From Candidatus Gastranaerophilales bacterium (GTDB lineage Bacteria > Cyanobacteriota > Vampirovibrionia > Gastranaerophilales > Gastranaerophilaceae): a stretch of 64,000 nucleotides of DNA. Below are positions 1 to 7,920 of this stretch, piece after piece. The first letter of the stretch is position 1. Every line of letters begins with the position of its first letter. The notes beneath the pieces are model-generated. The model was given only the letters and a program-made list of their open reading frames with translations, was not told the DNA's origin and did not search any database. The stretch is taken from the NCBI GenBank assembly GCA_944322725.1, contig CALUPU010000008.1:1-64000 (forward strand). Reading direction: 5' to 3'. The position numbers and the translations under genes are program-made.

Positions 1-20
1 ATAAATAGAAAGGAAGGTTT

Positions 21-128
21 ATGCAAAATCATTGGGTATTTATAGACGAAAGCAAAATAGACAGAGCGTTGGAAGAAACCGAGAGGCAGATGAGAGAGAT
101 AACGGTTTATATTATTCACGAGTCATAA
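21..128 (+). pseudogene. Truncated 5' copy of tape-measure gene (unit 1)
   Basis: A 35-codon ORF with a good ribosome-binding site (AGAAAGGAAGG) 5' of ATG 21. Residues 8-26 match the N-terminal segment of the full gene at 1959 (DESKIDRALEE, RQMRE). It then diverges and stops at 126-128, inside the 3' end of the convergent minus-strand gene. The first seven residues differ from the other copies. It could be a dead remnant or a translated small peptide. Confidence 0.6.
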
Positions 129-630
129 TCAACTCGCCCTGTTCGTTGTAGCAATTGTTGCCAATCCAGTGTGCGATTAATTTTTTGTTTTTATTAAAAA
201 CGAATTGTTCTTCTTTTGATACATCAAGAGTTATTGAGTTTAATTCTCCTTTGATATCATAACCAATACGTTTGCTTGGATAATCTTTACCAATATTAAA
301 GTCAATTAATTCAAGTTTGCCATTTGGATTATAATAATAAGAAATTTTAATATTGTTTTTATAAGTGACTGCGTATGAACCATCTGAAAATGATGTTAAG
401 TATCTATTTTTATATTTAGTTTTATTTTTATTAAGGATTTTTTTATTTTTTATATGATTTTTATCACTTAAATAATTCTTGTACTCCTTTATATTTATAT
501 GTATGGCAACATTCGCAAAGGAGATTTGACGGGCGGAATTGACTGTGTAAGAAACACCTCCATTTAATGTGTAACCTGCATTAAAAATTAAAGAAATAAA
601 AAGTATATATATTAAAAGATAATTTTTCAT
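112..630 (-). CDS. Small secreted protein, cassette copy 1 (unknown function)
   Basis: 172 aa. Residues 1-21 form a signal peptide, so the product should be exported. The mature part starts with a conserved block (GGVSYTVNSARQ) and a Lys/Asn-rich middle. The C-terminal half has three short hairpin-like repeats of the form Y-x-NGKL/KGEL/NKKL, recalling MORN-2/YwqK-type repeats, and ends in HWIGNNCYNEQGEL. It is paralogous to the genes at 754 and 1398, with the C-terminus almost identical to copy 2. It lies opposite to the phage late genes with its own promoter, as expected of a lysogenic-conversion (moron) gene. I do not recognise a characterised family. An exclusion, adhesion or anti-defence role is only a guess. 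Confidence 0.75.
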   Translation of the reverse strand: MKNYLLIYILFISLIFNAGYTLNGGVSYTVNSARQISFANVAIHINIKEYKNYLSDKNHIKNKKILNKNKTKYKNRYLTSFSDGSYAVTYKNNIKISYYYNPNGKLELIDFNIGKDYPSKRIGYDIKGELNSITLDVSKEEQFVFNKNKKLIAHWIGNNCYNEQGELIMTRE

Positions 631-636
631 AATCTC

Positions 637-645
637 ATTATAACA
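637..645 (-). promoter_or_regulatory. Extended -10 promoter of cassette gene 1
   Basis: On the minus strand the sequence reads TGTTATAAT (extended -10), with the hexamer TATAAT ending 6 nt before the ATG at 630. This puts the expected transcription start at or next to the start codon, so the mRNA would be leaderless. The same motif and spacing recur in cassettes 2 and 3. Confidence 0.7.
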
Positions 646-661
646 TTAGAAAGGAATTTAT

Positions 662-802
662 ATGGATATAGAAAAAAGAATAAAAAAGATAGACGAAAGC
701 AAAATAGACAGAGCACGAGAAGAAGCCGAGAGGCAAATGAGAGAGACAAAAGTTTATTTTAACTTATTACGAGTCATAATCAACTCACCCTGTTCGTTGT
801 AG
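662..802 (+). pseudogene. Truncated 5' copy of tape-measure gene (unit 2)
   Basis: A 46-codon ORF from ATG 662 with AGAAAGGA upstream. Codons about 10-29 match the tail gene at 1959 (KIDESKIDRA, EEAERQMRETK). The match ends right after GAGAGACAAA, and the frame then runs antisense into the 3' end of the minus-strand gene and stops at 800. The junction lies at nearly the same tape-measure codon as in units 1 and 3. Confidence 0.6.
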
Positions 803-1266
803 CAATTGTTGCCAATCCAGTGAGCAACAAGTTTTTTATTTTTATCAAAGATGAATTGTTCATCATTTTTTAATGTATACATTACTGAACTCAAGTTTCC
901 TTTATTATCATATGCGATGGTTTTTTTAGGGTATTTCTTATTTATACGAAAGGCAATACCTTTTAATTGCCCGTTTTCAAAATATATATATGATAGTTGT
1001 GGATTATTTTTGTAACTTATAGAATATACACCATTTGAAAAGTTTGTTATTTTCGGATTATTAAGATTTTTTTTATGTTTATTAAATTTATTTGAATCTA
1101 TTAAGTAATCAGTATAATCTGACATATTTATTTTATTATTAACATTTTGAAAAGCTTCGTTGCGAGCAGCATCAACAGTATATGATATGCTTCCTTGAAG
1201 CTTATAGGCAAGAACTTCGGAATTGCTAAGAAGAAATAAAACAAATATTAAAATAATTTTTTTCAT
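754..1266 (-). CDS. Small secreted protein, cassette copy 2 (unknown function)
   Basis: 170 aa. Signal peptide at residues 1-20, then LQGSISYTVDAARNEAF, which aligns with copies 1 and 3. The middle is Asn/Lys-rich and variable. The C-terminus repeats the HWIGNNCYNEQGEL block of copy 1 nearly exactly. The conserved Cys in NNCYNE is the only cysteine in the mature region, so an internal disulfide is not expected. Conservation is strongest at the two ends of the protein and weakest in residues about 45-70, which could be a diversifying surface. No catalytic motif is visible. Function unknown. Confidence 0.75.
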   Translation of the reverse strand: MKKIILIFVLFLLSNSEVLAYKLQGSISYTVDAARNEAFQNVNNKINMSDYTDYLIDSNKFNKHKKNLNNPKITNFSNGVYSISYKNNPQLSYIYFENGQLKGIAFRINKKYPKKTIAYDNKGNLSSVMYTLKNDEQFIFDKNKKLVAHWIGNNCYNEQGELIMTRNKLK

Positions 1267-1272
1267 TTTGTA

Positions 1273-1281
1273 ATTATAACA
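1273..1281 (-). promoter_or_regulatory. Extended -10 promoter of cassette gene 2
   Basis: The minus strand reads TGTTATAAT, with TATAAT ending 6 nt before the ATG at 1266, the same geometry as in cassette 1. There is no room for a ribosome-binding site between the predicted start of transcription and the ATG. Confidence 0.7.
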
Positions 1282-1302
1282 TATTAATTAGAAAGGACTG
1301 TT

Positions 1303-1401
1303 ATGACAATTATTGAACTAGAAGGAAATGATAACAACACCAAAATAGACAGAGCGTTGGAAGAAACCGGAAGGCAGATGAGAGAGGCTAGATATATTTA
1401 G
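1303..1401 (+). pseudogene. Truncated 5' copy of tape-measure gene (unit 3)
   Basis: A 32-codon ORF from ATG 1303 with AGAAAGGA upstream. An unrelated leader of about 13 residues is followed by KIDRALEETGRQMRE, matching the intact gene at 1959, then a stop at 1399. The stop overlaps the last codon of the minus-strand gene by a few bases. Confidence 0.6.
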
Positions 1402-1928
1402 TGTGATTTGCGTTTTCCAATCAATTCACCTTTTTCGTTATAACAATTGTCGCCTATCCAGTGAGCGATTAATTTTTTGTTGAGCCCAAAAATATAAGTT
1501 TCATTATTTGATATATCTAAAGAGGTAGAATCCAATTGTCCTGACGCATCATATCTAATACTTCTTCTTGGATATTTACCTAAAGTTGAAAATTCGATAA
1601 GTTTTAATTTCCCATTAGGATAATAATAATAACCGATTTTTTCATTTTTTCTATATGTTATTGAATAACTTCCATCATTAAAGGAAGAAATATAATAACT
1701 TTTAAATTTGAATTTTTTTTTAGTTATATTATTTATGTTCTTTTCATGATATTTATCGTTTAAATAATCACTATATTGGGCTATATCGATATTTTTAGTA
1801 ACACCATCAAATGCTTCTTTTTTTGCACGATTAACTGTATAAGAAACATTTCCTTTAAGAGTAATCGCTAAAGAAGGTGTAAATATTAGATAAAGAAAAA
1901 AGAATAACAGTAAAAATTTTTTAATCAT
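1398..1928 (-). CDS. Small secreted protein, cassette copy 3 (unknown function)
   Basis: 176 aa and the most diverged of the three paralogues. The signal peptide is residues 1-21. It is followed by LKGNVSYTVNRAKKEAF, then FNDGSYSITY, YYYPNGKLKLIEF and YDASGQLDS, and it ends HWIGDNCYNEKGELI. The repeated NGKL/SGQL/NKKL hairpins are clearest in this copy. It faces the intact tape-measure gene head to head: the two start codons are 30 bp apart, separated by this gene's promoter and the phage gene's ribosome-binding site. Function unknown. The paralogy suggests selection for several variants being present together. Confidence 0.75.
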   Translation of the reverse strand: MIKKFLLLFFFLYLIFTPSLAITLKGNVSYTVNRAKKEAFDGVTKNIDIAQYSDYLNDKYHEKNINNITKKKFKFKSYYISSFNDGSYSITYRKNEKIGYYYYPNGKLKLIEFSTLGKYPRRSIRYDASGQLDSTSLDISNNETYIFGLNKKLIAHWIGDNCYNEKGELIGKRKSH

Positions 1929-1933
1929 ATTTA

Positions 1934-1942
1934 ATTATAACA
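1934..1942 (-). promoter_or_regulatory. Extended -10 promoter of cassette gene 3
   Basis: TGTTATAAT on the minus strand, 5 nt before the ATG at 1928. It is the third instance of the same leaderless promoter layout in the array. Confidence 0.7.
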
Positions 1943-1958
1943 TAGAAAGGAATTATTA

Positions 1959-2897
1959 ATGAATGATACAACAAGCAGAAAAATAGACGAAAGCAAATTA
2001 GACAGAGCGTTGGAAGAAGCCGGAAGGCAAATGAGAGAGACAAATCAAAAATTTATCGAAATGTTGCGCGGAATTAGAGAAAACTGGAGAGAGCAGCAGG
2101 CGGAATACAAGTCTTTAGTAAGCTTTTTAAAAGACCAGAATAATGAATTTGATTTTTCTAATTTGCTAAGCGGTGGATATAAAAATCAGAAAAAGCAGAT
2201 ATCGGATAAGTATTCTGCATTAAGAGCGTCTGTTGATTCTGATGATTCTTTATCTCCGGCACAAAAAGAGCATTTTAAAAACAGTTACAATTTTATTGAA
2301 GACAGAGAAACGAAAAAAGCATATGATGACAGCTTTCTGGGTAAAACTACGGAAAAAATGTCAAAAGAGTTTTCTGCAGGTTTGCAGGAGATGATAACTG
2401 GCTACAAAAGCTTTTCTGATGTAATGGAGAGCATGACGACAAGTCTTACTGATTTTATGATAAAGCAATTTTCAGACAAGCTTATGGATGCGATTTTTTC
2501 TGAACAAACTATGAGTGCAGCTTCAGACCTTTTCGGCGGTTTGTTGAACTGGGGTAAAGGCGGGCTGGGTAGTGCTTTCAGCTTTATAGGCGGTTTGTTC
2601 AAACGCCACTCCGGAGGTGTTATACCTTCCGGTGCCAACTATTCGCTGCCGGGTACGCAGGAGCAGCTTGCTCTGTTAAAAGGCGGTGAGAGGGTTCTGA
2701 GTCCTTCTGAAAATGTCAGTTATGAAAATCAGGGAGGAAGTTCTCCTGTTATTGTAAATTCCTTCAATATTAAAGCCTGGGATTCTAAGGATGTAAAACA
2801 GTATTTACTGGAAAACAGGCAGTTATTGAATCAGATAACATATGAAGGAATTAAAAATAACAATGCGCATTTAAGACATATTGTTCAGAATGCATAA
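1959..2897 (+). CDS. Phage tail tape-measure protein, C-terminal-type
   Basis: 312 aa. N-terminal charged helical region (residues 1-60, rich in Arg/Glu), a helical middle with a DUF-like TTSLTDFMIKQFSDKLMDAIF stretch near residue 165, then a Gly-rich segment (about 195-215) and the end typical of lambda-type tape-measure C-termini: RHSGGVIPSG followed by LLKGGERVLSPSE. Tape-measure proteins set tail length and can enter the host envelope. At 312 residues this is far shorter than a whole tape measure, so the gene may be the distal part of a split protein. ATG 1959 has AGAAAGGAA upstream. Its first 25 codons are the segment duplicated three times upstream. Confidence 0.7.
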   Translation: MNDTTSRKIDESKLDRALEEAGRQMRETNQKFIEMLRGIRENWREQQAEYKSLVSFLKDQNNEFDFSNLLSGGYKNQKKQISDKYSALRASVDSDDSLSPAQKEHFKNSYNFIEDRETKKAYDDSFLGKTTEKMSKEFSAGLQEMITGYKSFSDVMESMTTSLTDFMIKQFSDKLMDAIFSEQTMSAASDLFGGLLNWGKGGLGSAFSFIGGLFKRHSGGVIPSGANYSLPGTQEQLALLKGGERVLSPSENVSYENQGGSSPVIVNSFNIKAWDSKDVKQYLLENRQLLNQITYEGIKNNNAHLRHIVQNA

Positions 2898-2916
2898 GTC
2901 ATAAGAAAGGAATGTT

Positions 2917-3288
2917 ATGAAAGAAAAAATGGAACAGCTGCTTGCTGAGATTGGACGTCCTTATGAAATGTTTAATGTTGATGGAACATATCAGGGGTGT
3001 TTTTATCCCGTGCAGTGTTTATACCCCAACAAGCCAAGATATAAGCTTCGTTCAAAAGATGATGACAAAAACTACTGGTATGGTTTATCTAAAGTAAAAA
3101 AACATTGTAAAGAAATCTCCCCTTCTGAATTAGCAGAGGGGGATATTATTATAACGAAATTTCGGGATGAACTGCACGCCGCAGTTTACTTAAAATTTGG
3201 CAAAATTATTCATGTGTTTAGAAACCACACGCTTCAAATAGGTCGATTGAAGATGTTTAAAGAATACAAGTGTTTTAGGGTGGTATAA
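2917..3288 (+). CDS. NlpC/P60-like phage tail-assembly protein
   Basis: 123 aa. A Cys at about residue 27 (QGCFYP) and a later His in DELHAAVYL, followed by GKIIHVF, resemble the Cys-His core of NlpC/P60 peptidases found next to tail-tip proteins (lambda K-like). The usual DCSG around the nucleophile is not preserved, so activity is uncertain. The gene is preceded by AGAAAGGAA and ends one base before the tail-tip gene. The position between tape measure and J-like protein supports a tail-tip role, possibly cutting peptidoglycan during DNA entry. Confidence 0.6.
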   Translation: MKEKMEQLLAEIGRPYEMFNVDGTYQGCFYPVQCLYPNKPRYKLRSKDDDKNYWYGLSKVKKHCKEISPSELAEGDIIITKFRDELHAAVYLKFGKIIHVFRNHTLQIGRLKMFKEYKCFRVV

Positions 3289-5736
3289 ATGGCAATATTT
3301 ACAGCATTAGCGGGTGCAATTACAGCAGGTTTTTTTTCAATTGCCGGTTCTTTAGGTGCAGTTTTAGCAACATCAACTTTTGCAGCGGTTGGAACGATTA
3401 TAGGATACGTAGGTGCAGCTTTAATATATGGCGGCATAGCGCTATCCATAACAATGCTATCTATTAATAAAGGAAATTATGGTAATTTATCACCAACATA
3501 TAAAGGTGTTTTGCAAACACAGACTGACCAGAATCTGCCGGTTCCTCTTTTATACGGTACATGCAAGCTTGCGGGCAACCGTGTATGGCAGGATGAGAAC
3601 GGACAGGTTACTGTTAAAAGAATTGTTGCTTTTGCAGAGGGTGAAATATGCGATTTTTCGGATATTAAGCTTAACGACATACCTCAAAATGAAATTGCAG
3701 GTATTTCCGTAAAAAAATACTACGGAACTCCGGATCAGGAGGTAGATGATATAGTAGGCGGTGCAAATCAAAGTGAACGCGTTGAAAAAGTAGGATCTTT
3801 AAAAAACATTGCATATCTTGCTGTTAGTGTACCGAGAAGCTACAAAATCGATATTAACTACAACCTTACAGCCGTTGTAAAAGGGCGAAAAATTAGGGTT
3901 TATAAAAATAAATACGAATACGAAATAAAATATTCGGAGAATCCTGCCTGGATTATGTTTGATTTCTTAACCTGCTACAACGGTCTTGGTTTGTGTATCA
4001 AAAATGACGGCAATATCAGCGAGGATTTAATCGATGAATTATTTGATTTAGAGAGTTTTATCGAGTCTGCTGCTTATTGCGATGAATTGATTGAATATAA
4101 GCACAAAGACGAAGACGGAAATGATATCACAGAGATGGTTCCCCGTTTTACCTTTAATATGATATTCGATTCACAGACCTCGGCAAGAACTCTTATGGAT
4201 GAAATTTATCGTTCCTGCAGGGGCGGTTTATTTGTTAAAAACGGCAGGCTGCAATTTAAGATTGATAAAGCTGAATTTGTAAGCAAGGTATTTTCTGCAG
4301 ATGATATCATAAAAGGCTCTGAGACTTTTGAGTGTATCCCCAAAGAGGAGCATTATGACATTCTTAAGTGTACATTTGTATCTCCCGATCATGAATGGCA
4401 AAAGGTTGAAGCTACAGCAGAAATACCTGAATACAGAGACGGTGTGCCTATTGAACACAGTGTAAATATTTACAGCTGTACATCATTCAATCAGGCATCA
4501 AGGCTTGCATGGTATTACGTTAATGCCAAGATTTTACAGCCTTATTTCGGCAGTTTTCAGACGGATTACAGGGCGTATGATCTTGAGGTCGGCGATGTAA
4601 TTGCTATAGACAGTCTGCTAATGGGATTGGATAACTACAAAGTTAAAGTTACAAGTATTTCCGATGACGGTACAGGTGTTTATACTGTAAACTGGCGCAC
4701 ATATGATGAGCGTCTTTACTCTGATGAACTCGGAAGTAAAGAACCTAGGGTTCTTGTAAGTTCGCTTGCTGATATAGCGGCTTATCCTGACGATGTGAAA
4801 AACTTTAATGTTGTGCAGTCCAATAACCTGTTTAATTTTGTATGGGAACTCAATCAGGATTCTACAGATACTTATGAAATCAGGATGGGTGATACATGGG
4901 AAAGTGCATTTGTTATCAAGTCCGGCATTCGTGAAAACAAATTCTCTTATGAAATTCCCTCAAGCGGTTTATATAAATTTTGGATAAAGGCTTTTAACAA
5001 ATACAATTATTCACAAAGTGCAACTCTTGATGTTATTTCCGTAGACAGTGTTCCGAGTTTGAATGAAATCGTGAAGCTGGATATTCTTGATGATATATCA
5101 GGGATTCTTGAGGATACTTTAAAGGTTTACAGGAAAACTATCAAGATAAAAGCACAGGATATAAAGTGGCATAATTTAGACGCTCCCTGGCGCAATAATG
5201 AAGGCTATTATCAGACAGCAGGAAGATGGGGATGCTCTGTTCTTAAGGGCGGTACATACATAAGCCAGACTTATGATATTGGGGCGGTTCTTGAGAGTAT
5301 AGTGTCTTTTGATTACAAATACACTTCATCTGATTCACAGAATCTTGTTACTGTGGAGTGGTCATACTCTGATGATAACATTAATTTTTCTGACTGGGCG
5401 CTTGCTAATTCCGGCAAATATACTTTCAGATATTGTAAATTTAGAGTAACTCTTACTTCCTATAACGGGGTTCAGGTTGTTTTAACAGATTTTCTTGTTA
5501 ATGTCGATGTCCCTGATAAAGATCTGGATATGGAACTTGAGATAACTGATACACAGGGGCTGCGTATAGATTACAACTTTGTCAGACCCCCATCTATTGT
5601 TGCAACAGTAAATGATAACAATGATGCTTACATAGTTATCACGGAAAAGACAAATACTTATGCTTATATCAAGGCTTATACCAATGCAGGGGAGTTGACA
5701 ACCTGCAAATTAAGTCTTAGAGCGAAAGGCTATTAA
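3289..5736 (+). CDS. Phage tail-tip / host-specificity protein (gpJ-like)
   Basis: 815 aa. The N-terminus (residues 1-62) is a hydrophobic Gly/Ala-rich stretch, followed by a region (about 65-450) with the pattern of tail-tip attachment proteins (VPLLYGTCKLAGN, a folded core, then LEVGDVIAIDS). A fibronectin-like beta domain lies at about 500-600 and a further beta-rich region at 640-815. It would form the central tail tip that contacts the host surface. The start directly abuts the stop of the preceding gene, implying translational coupling. The length is shorter than lambda gpJ but within the range of related siphophage proteins. Confidence 0.65.
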   Translation: MAIFTALAGAITAGFFSIAGSLGAVLATSTFAAVGTIIGYVGAALIYGGIALSITMLSINKGNYGNLSPTYKGVLQTQTDQNLPVPLLYGTCKLAGNRVWQDENGQVTVKRIVAFAEGEICDFSDIKLNDIPQNEIAGISVKKYYGTPDQEVDDIVGGANQSERVEKVGSLKNIAYLAVSVPRSYKIDINYNLTAVVKGRKIRVYKNKYEYEIKYSENPAWIMFDFLTCYNGLGLCIKNDGNISEDLIDELFDLESFIESAAYCDELIEYKHKDEDGNDITEMVPRFTFNMIFDSQTSARTLMDEIYRSCRGGLFVKNGRLQFKIDKAEFVSKVFSADDIIKGSETFECIPKEEHYDILKCTFVSPDHEWQKVEATAEIPEYRDGVPIEHSVNIYSCTSFNQASRLAWYYVNAKILQPYFGSFQTDYRAYDLEVGDVIAIDSLLMGLDNYKVKVTSISDDGTGVYTVNWRTYDERLYSDELGSKEPRVLVSSLADIAAYPDDVKNFNVVQSNNLFNFVWELNQDSTDTYEIRMGDTWESAFVIKSGIRENKFSYEIPSSGLYKFWIKAFNKYNYSQSATLDVISVDSVPSLNEIVKLDILDDISGILEDTLKVYRKTIKIKAQDIKWHNLDAPWRNNEGYYQTAGRWGCSVLKGGTYISQTYDIGAVLESIVSFDYKYTSSDSQNLVTVEWSYSDDNINFSDWALANSGKYTFRYCKFRVTLTSYNGVQVVLTDFLVNVDVPDKDLDMELEITDTQGLRIDYNFVRPPSIVATVNDNNDAYIVITEKTNTYAYIKAYTNAGELTTCKLSLRAKGY

Positions 5737-5752
5737 ACTAGAAAGGATTTTT

Positions 5753-6913
5753 ATGGACAACACAAAAAACTATGAATGGACGGACAATCCGACCATTCAT
5801 GAATCTTCGTGGTGTGATACGGACATTCTTAATGAGTGTCTCATGCATCTTAAATACAACAACAATAACGGCGGCGGGTTTAACCTGTTTGACACTAAGG
5901 TTACCGACCATATTTTAACAGGTGATGAACTTGTCGGCTGGGCTCTTCAAGGTTCGATGATTACAAAAACATATCCTGATGCAATAGAAAAAATTAAGGA
6001 ATTGTACAATGACGGACTCGAGATAGAATACAGGGGTGTTGCCTGCCGCCGTTCAATAGACGGACGATATATTGCTGATATAGCACAAAAAGAGGCTGTT
6101 GATGAAGTATTTGAAAAGACAGGTATTGCTGATTTTTATATTCTGGATTCCGTAAACGAATATGTTTATCTTCCGAGAAATAAATGGTTTGCGCAGTATA
6201 CTCTCGAAACAGACCTTCTAAACAACTTCAATGCGCCCGGACTACCAAATTTAGATGGCAACTCAACAATCTACATGCTTGGTGATGAACCTCTTTCCGG
6301 TTGTTTTAAACACGGGCACAGTAATAGCGGATGGTCTTTAGGTCAAAGAACAAGCAGTGCGGATACTTATTTGAATTTAGATGCATCTGTGTCAAACTCT
6401 TTATACGGAAAGTCTGACACTGTTCAAATCTCATCCAGTAACAAACTTCTTTATTACAAAGTCGGTAATGTTGTTAACAATGACAGCAGTATTGATGTAA
6501 GTCAGATGATAACAGATTTGCAGACTAAGTTAAATCTTGATTTACAAAACGCAACTGCAGCAGGAAAATCATTTATTGGTTCACAGGCTATGCCGTCGGG
6601 CAAATACATAGACCTTACGCTTGGAGCAAGCAGAGACACTTACACGGCGCCTGATGACGGGTATATTTTATTTAAAAAAAATCCTACCGCCTCTAGTCAG
6701 TTTATAGCTATAGAAAGTCCGGCAAATAATCTTCAAATTTCAGTATATTCAACACAAAACAGCGGAGGTATTGCAGTATATTTACCGGTTAAAAAAAATT
6801 CGGAATTTACTGTGAGATATTCAATGGCAGGAGAAACAGACTATTTCCGTTTCATCTACGCACAGGGAAGTGTTCCGGCTTCAACAGAAAATACGGAGGC
6901 ACAAAATGACTAA
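5753..6913 (+). CDS. Phage tail fibre / receptor-binding protein
   Basis: 386 aa. The N-terminal third (YEWTDNPTIHES) probably attaches to the tail. The middle contains YVYLPRNKWFAQ, a motif I associate with gut-phage fibre proteins, then a Ser/Asn-rich region and a beta-rich C-terminus (from about 270) that looks like a small jelly-roll type binding domain. No enzymatic motif is seen. ATG 5753 has AGAAAGGAT upstream. It overlaps the next gene by 8 bp. It is the likely determinant of host range, by position. Confidence 0.55.
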   Translation: MDNTKNYEWTDNPTIHESSWCDTDILNECLMHLKYNNNNGGGFNLFDTKVTDHILTGDELVGWALQGSMITKTYPDAIEKIKELYNDGLEIEYRGVACRRSIDGRYIADIAQKEAVDEVFEKTGIADFYILDSVNEYVYLPRNKWFAQYTLETDLLNNFNAPGLPNLDGNSTIYMLGDEPLSGCFKHGHSNSGWSLGQRTSSADTYLNLDASVSNSLYGKSDTVQISSSNKLLYYKVGNVVNNDSSIDVSQMITDLQTKLNLDLQNATAAGKSFIGSQAMPSGKYIDLTLGASRDTYTAPDDGYILFKKNPTASSQFIAIESPANNLQISVYSTQNSGGIAVYLPVKKNSEFTVRYSMAGETDYFRFIYAQGSVPASTENTEAQND

Positions 6914-7478
6914 TTATTACATAGAAAAAGAAAACAAAATCGTACTTTTTGATACAAACAAACAAAAACTCATTTCAACGCTGGGCTTTATGCCGCAGTA
7001 TAAAGGCTTTGAGATACAACAGACCGATAAAGAAATAATTGAGCGAGACGGCGGGTTTGTGTTTGTTGAGGATGTGACAGACGAGCTTCTACAGGAGGCG
7101 AAGGAAATGAAGCTTGCCCAAAACAAAGAAGCATATGAAGCAGCACTGAAATCAGGCGTCACATACAAAGGCTCACTTTTTGACTGTGATACGCTTGCTG
7201 CTGTTCGTGTAATGGGGCAAATGGCTGCAATGCAGGCAATGGCTATAGAGGAAGAGCCGGCAATAGACTGGTTTAATTACAATTATCAGCCGGTTACACT
7301 TACAATCCCTGAATTTATGGAACTTGCGGGTTTGATTACGCTTAACACGCGTCGTATTGAGACGCTCAATTGCGGATTCAATACTGCTATTGAGGCGGCT
7401 GCAACATTTGAGGAACTGGATGCTATAACTGTTGATTATACTGAAAACAAAGAGGAAAGCGAGGAAAGTAATGAATAA
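6906..7478 (+). CDS. Phage tail-fibre-associated protein, DUF4376-like
   Basis: 190 aa from ATG 6906, chosen because it has AGGCAC upstream and overlaps the fibre stop in the compact phage style. The C-terminal half (VTYKGSLFDCDTLAA, DWFNYNYQPVTLTI, then a helical LAGLITLNTRRIE) matches the pattern of DUF4376, commonly encoded behind tail fibres and thought to help fibre assembly. The C-terminus is highly acidic. It overlaps the following holin-like gene by 8 bp. Confidence 0.6.
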   Translation: MTNYYIEKENKIVLFDTNKQKLISTLGFMPQYKGFEIQQTDKEIIERDGGFVFVEDVTDELLQEAKEMKLAQNKEAYEAALKSGVTYKGSLFDCDTLAAVRVMGQMAAMQAMAIEEEPAIDWFNYNYQPVTLTIPEFMELAGLITLNTRRIETLNCGFNTAIEAAATFEELDAITVDYTENKEESEESNE

Positions 7479-7671
7479 AATTATTCAAACAATATTAAAA
7501 TATCTGGGACAGTCAAGTACTTACAAAGGTTTATTTTCTGTTCTTGCCGCTTTCGGGTTAGTTATGAAACCCGAACTTGCGGATGCAATTATTGCCTGTG
7601 CTCTTGGAATTATCGGGCTGATAAATGTTCTTGTTGATGAACATTCTGTTAAAGACGGAGTAAAAATCTGA
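7471..7671 (+). CDS. Holin-like small membrane protein
   Basis: 66 aa from ATG 7471 (GAGGAAAG upstream). A short amphipathic N-terminus is followed by two hydrophobic segments (about residues 19-33 and 36-52) and a charged tail (DEHSVKDGVKI). Size, topology and a position just before the endolysin suit a phage holin or holin partner. Its stop overlaps the next start (TGATG). Confidence 0.6.
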   Translation: MNKIIQTILKYLGQSSTYKGLFSVLAAFGLVMKPELADAIIACALGIIGLINVLVDEHSVKDGVKI

Positions 7672-7910
7672 TGTATGCTTCTTTAGTCGCAGCAGTGAGC
7701 AATTTGTTTGCAAAGCTTTTTGAATTTAAAACTGTACAGGTGGAAAATATGTCTACACTTGAGGTTATAGATGATAAAAAGGACTATAAAAAAGCAACAA
7801 ATATTGCTGAAAAGATAATAGACATTGCAGAAAAATATAAACCTGATATGACTTTTGCACACAGACTGAGATTTAGTCATCTTGTACAGAGTTTTAAAAG
7901 ATTTAATTAA
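7671..7910 (+). CDS. Small phage protein of the lysis module, unknown
   Basis: 79 aa. The start overlaps the holin stop. A mildly hydrophobic N-terminus (SLVAAVSNLFAKLFEF) is followed by a charged helical C-terminal half (ATNIAEKIIDIAEKY). I do not recognise the family. Location between holin and spanin-like genes suggests a lysis or tail-completion role, by context only. Confidence 0.5.
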   Translation: MYASLVAAVSNLFAKLFEFKTVQVENMSTLEVIDDKKDYKKATNIAEKIIDIAEKYKPDMTFAHRLRFSHLVQSFKRFN

Positions 7911-7920
7911 GGAGGGTTGT

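Larger units (their letters stand above)
7..2050. repeat. Tandem cassette array in prophage tail region
   Basis: Three diverged units of about 640-655 bp begin near 7, 648 and 1289, and a fourth partial unit begins near 1944. Each unit has an AGAAAGGA ribosome-binding site, a plus-strand start codon, about 25 codons matching the N-terminus of the tape-measure gene at 1959 (shared core IDRALEEAGRQMRE), then a minus-strand gene for a small secreted protein read back toward its own promoter. The fourth unit runs on into the intact tail gene. The minus-strand genes are visibly more AT-rich than the phage genes that follow. The array may continue left of the window. I infer repeated duplication of a moron-like cassette together with its target-gene 5' end. 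Confidence 0.85.

Noticed and set aside
3477-3771. Several ORFs overlapping the tail-tip gene
   Set aside because: All lie inside the 815-aa frame on either strand with no start signals.
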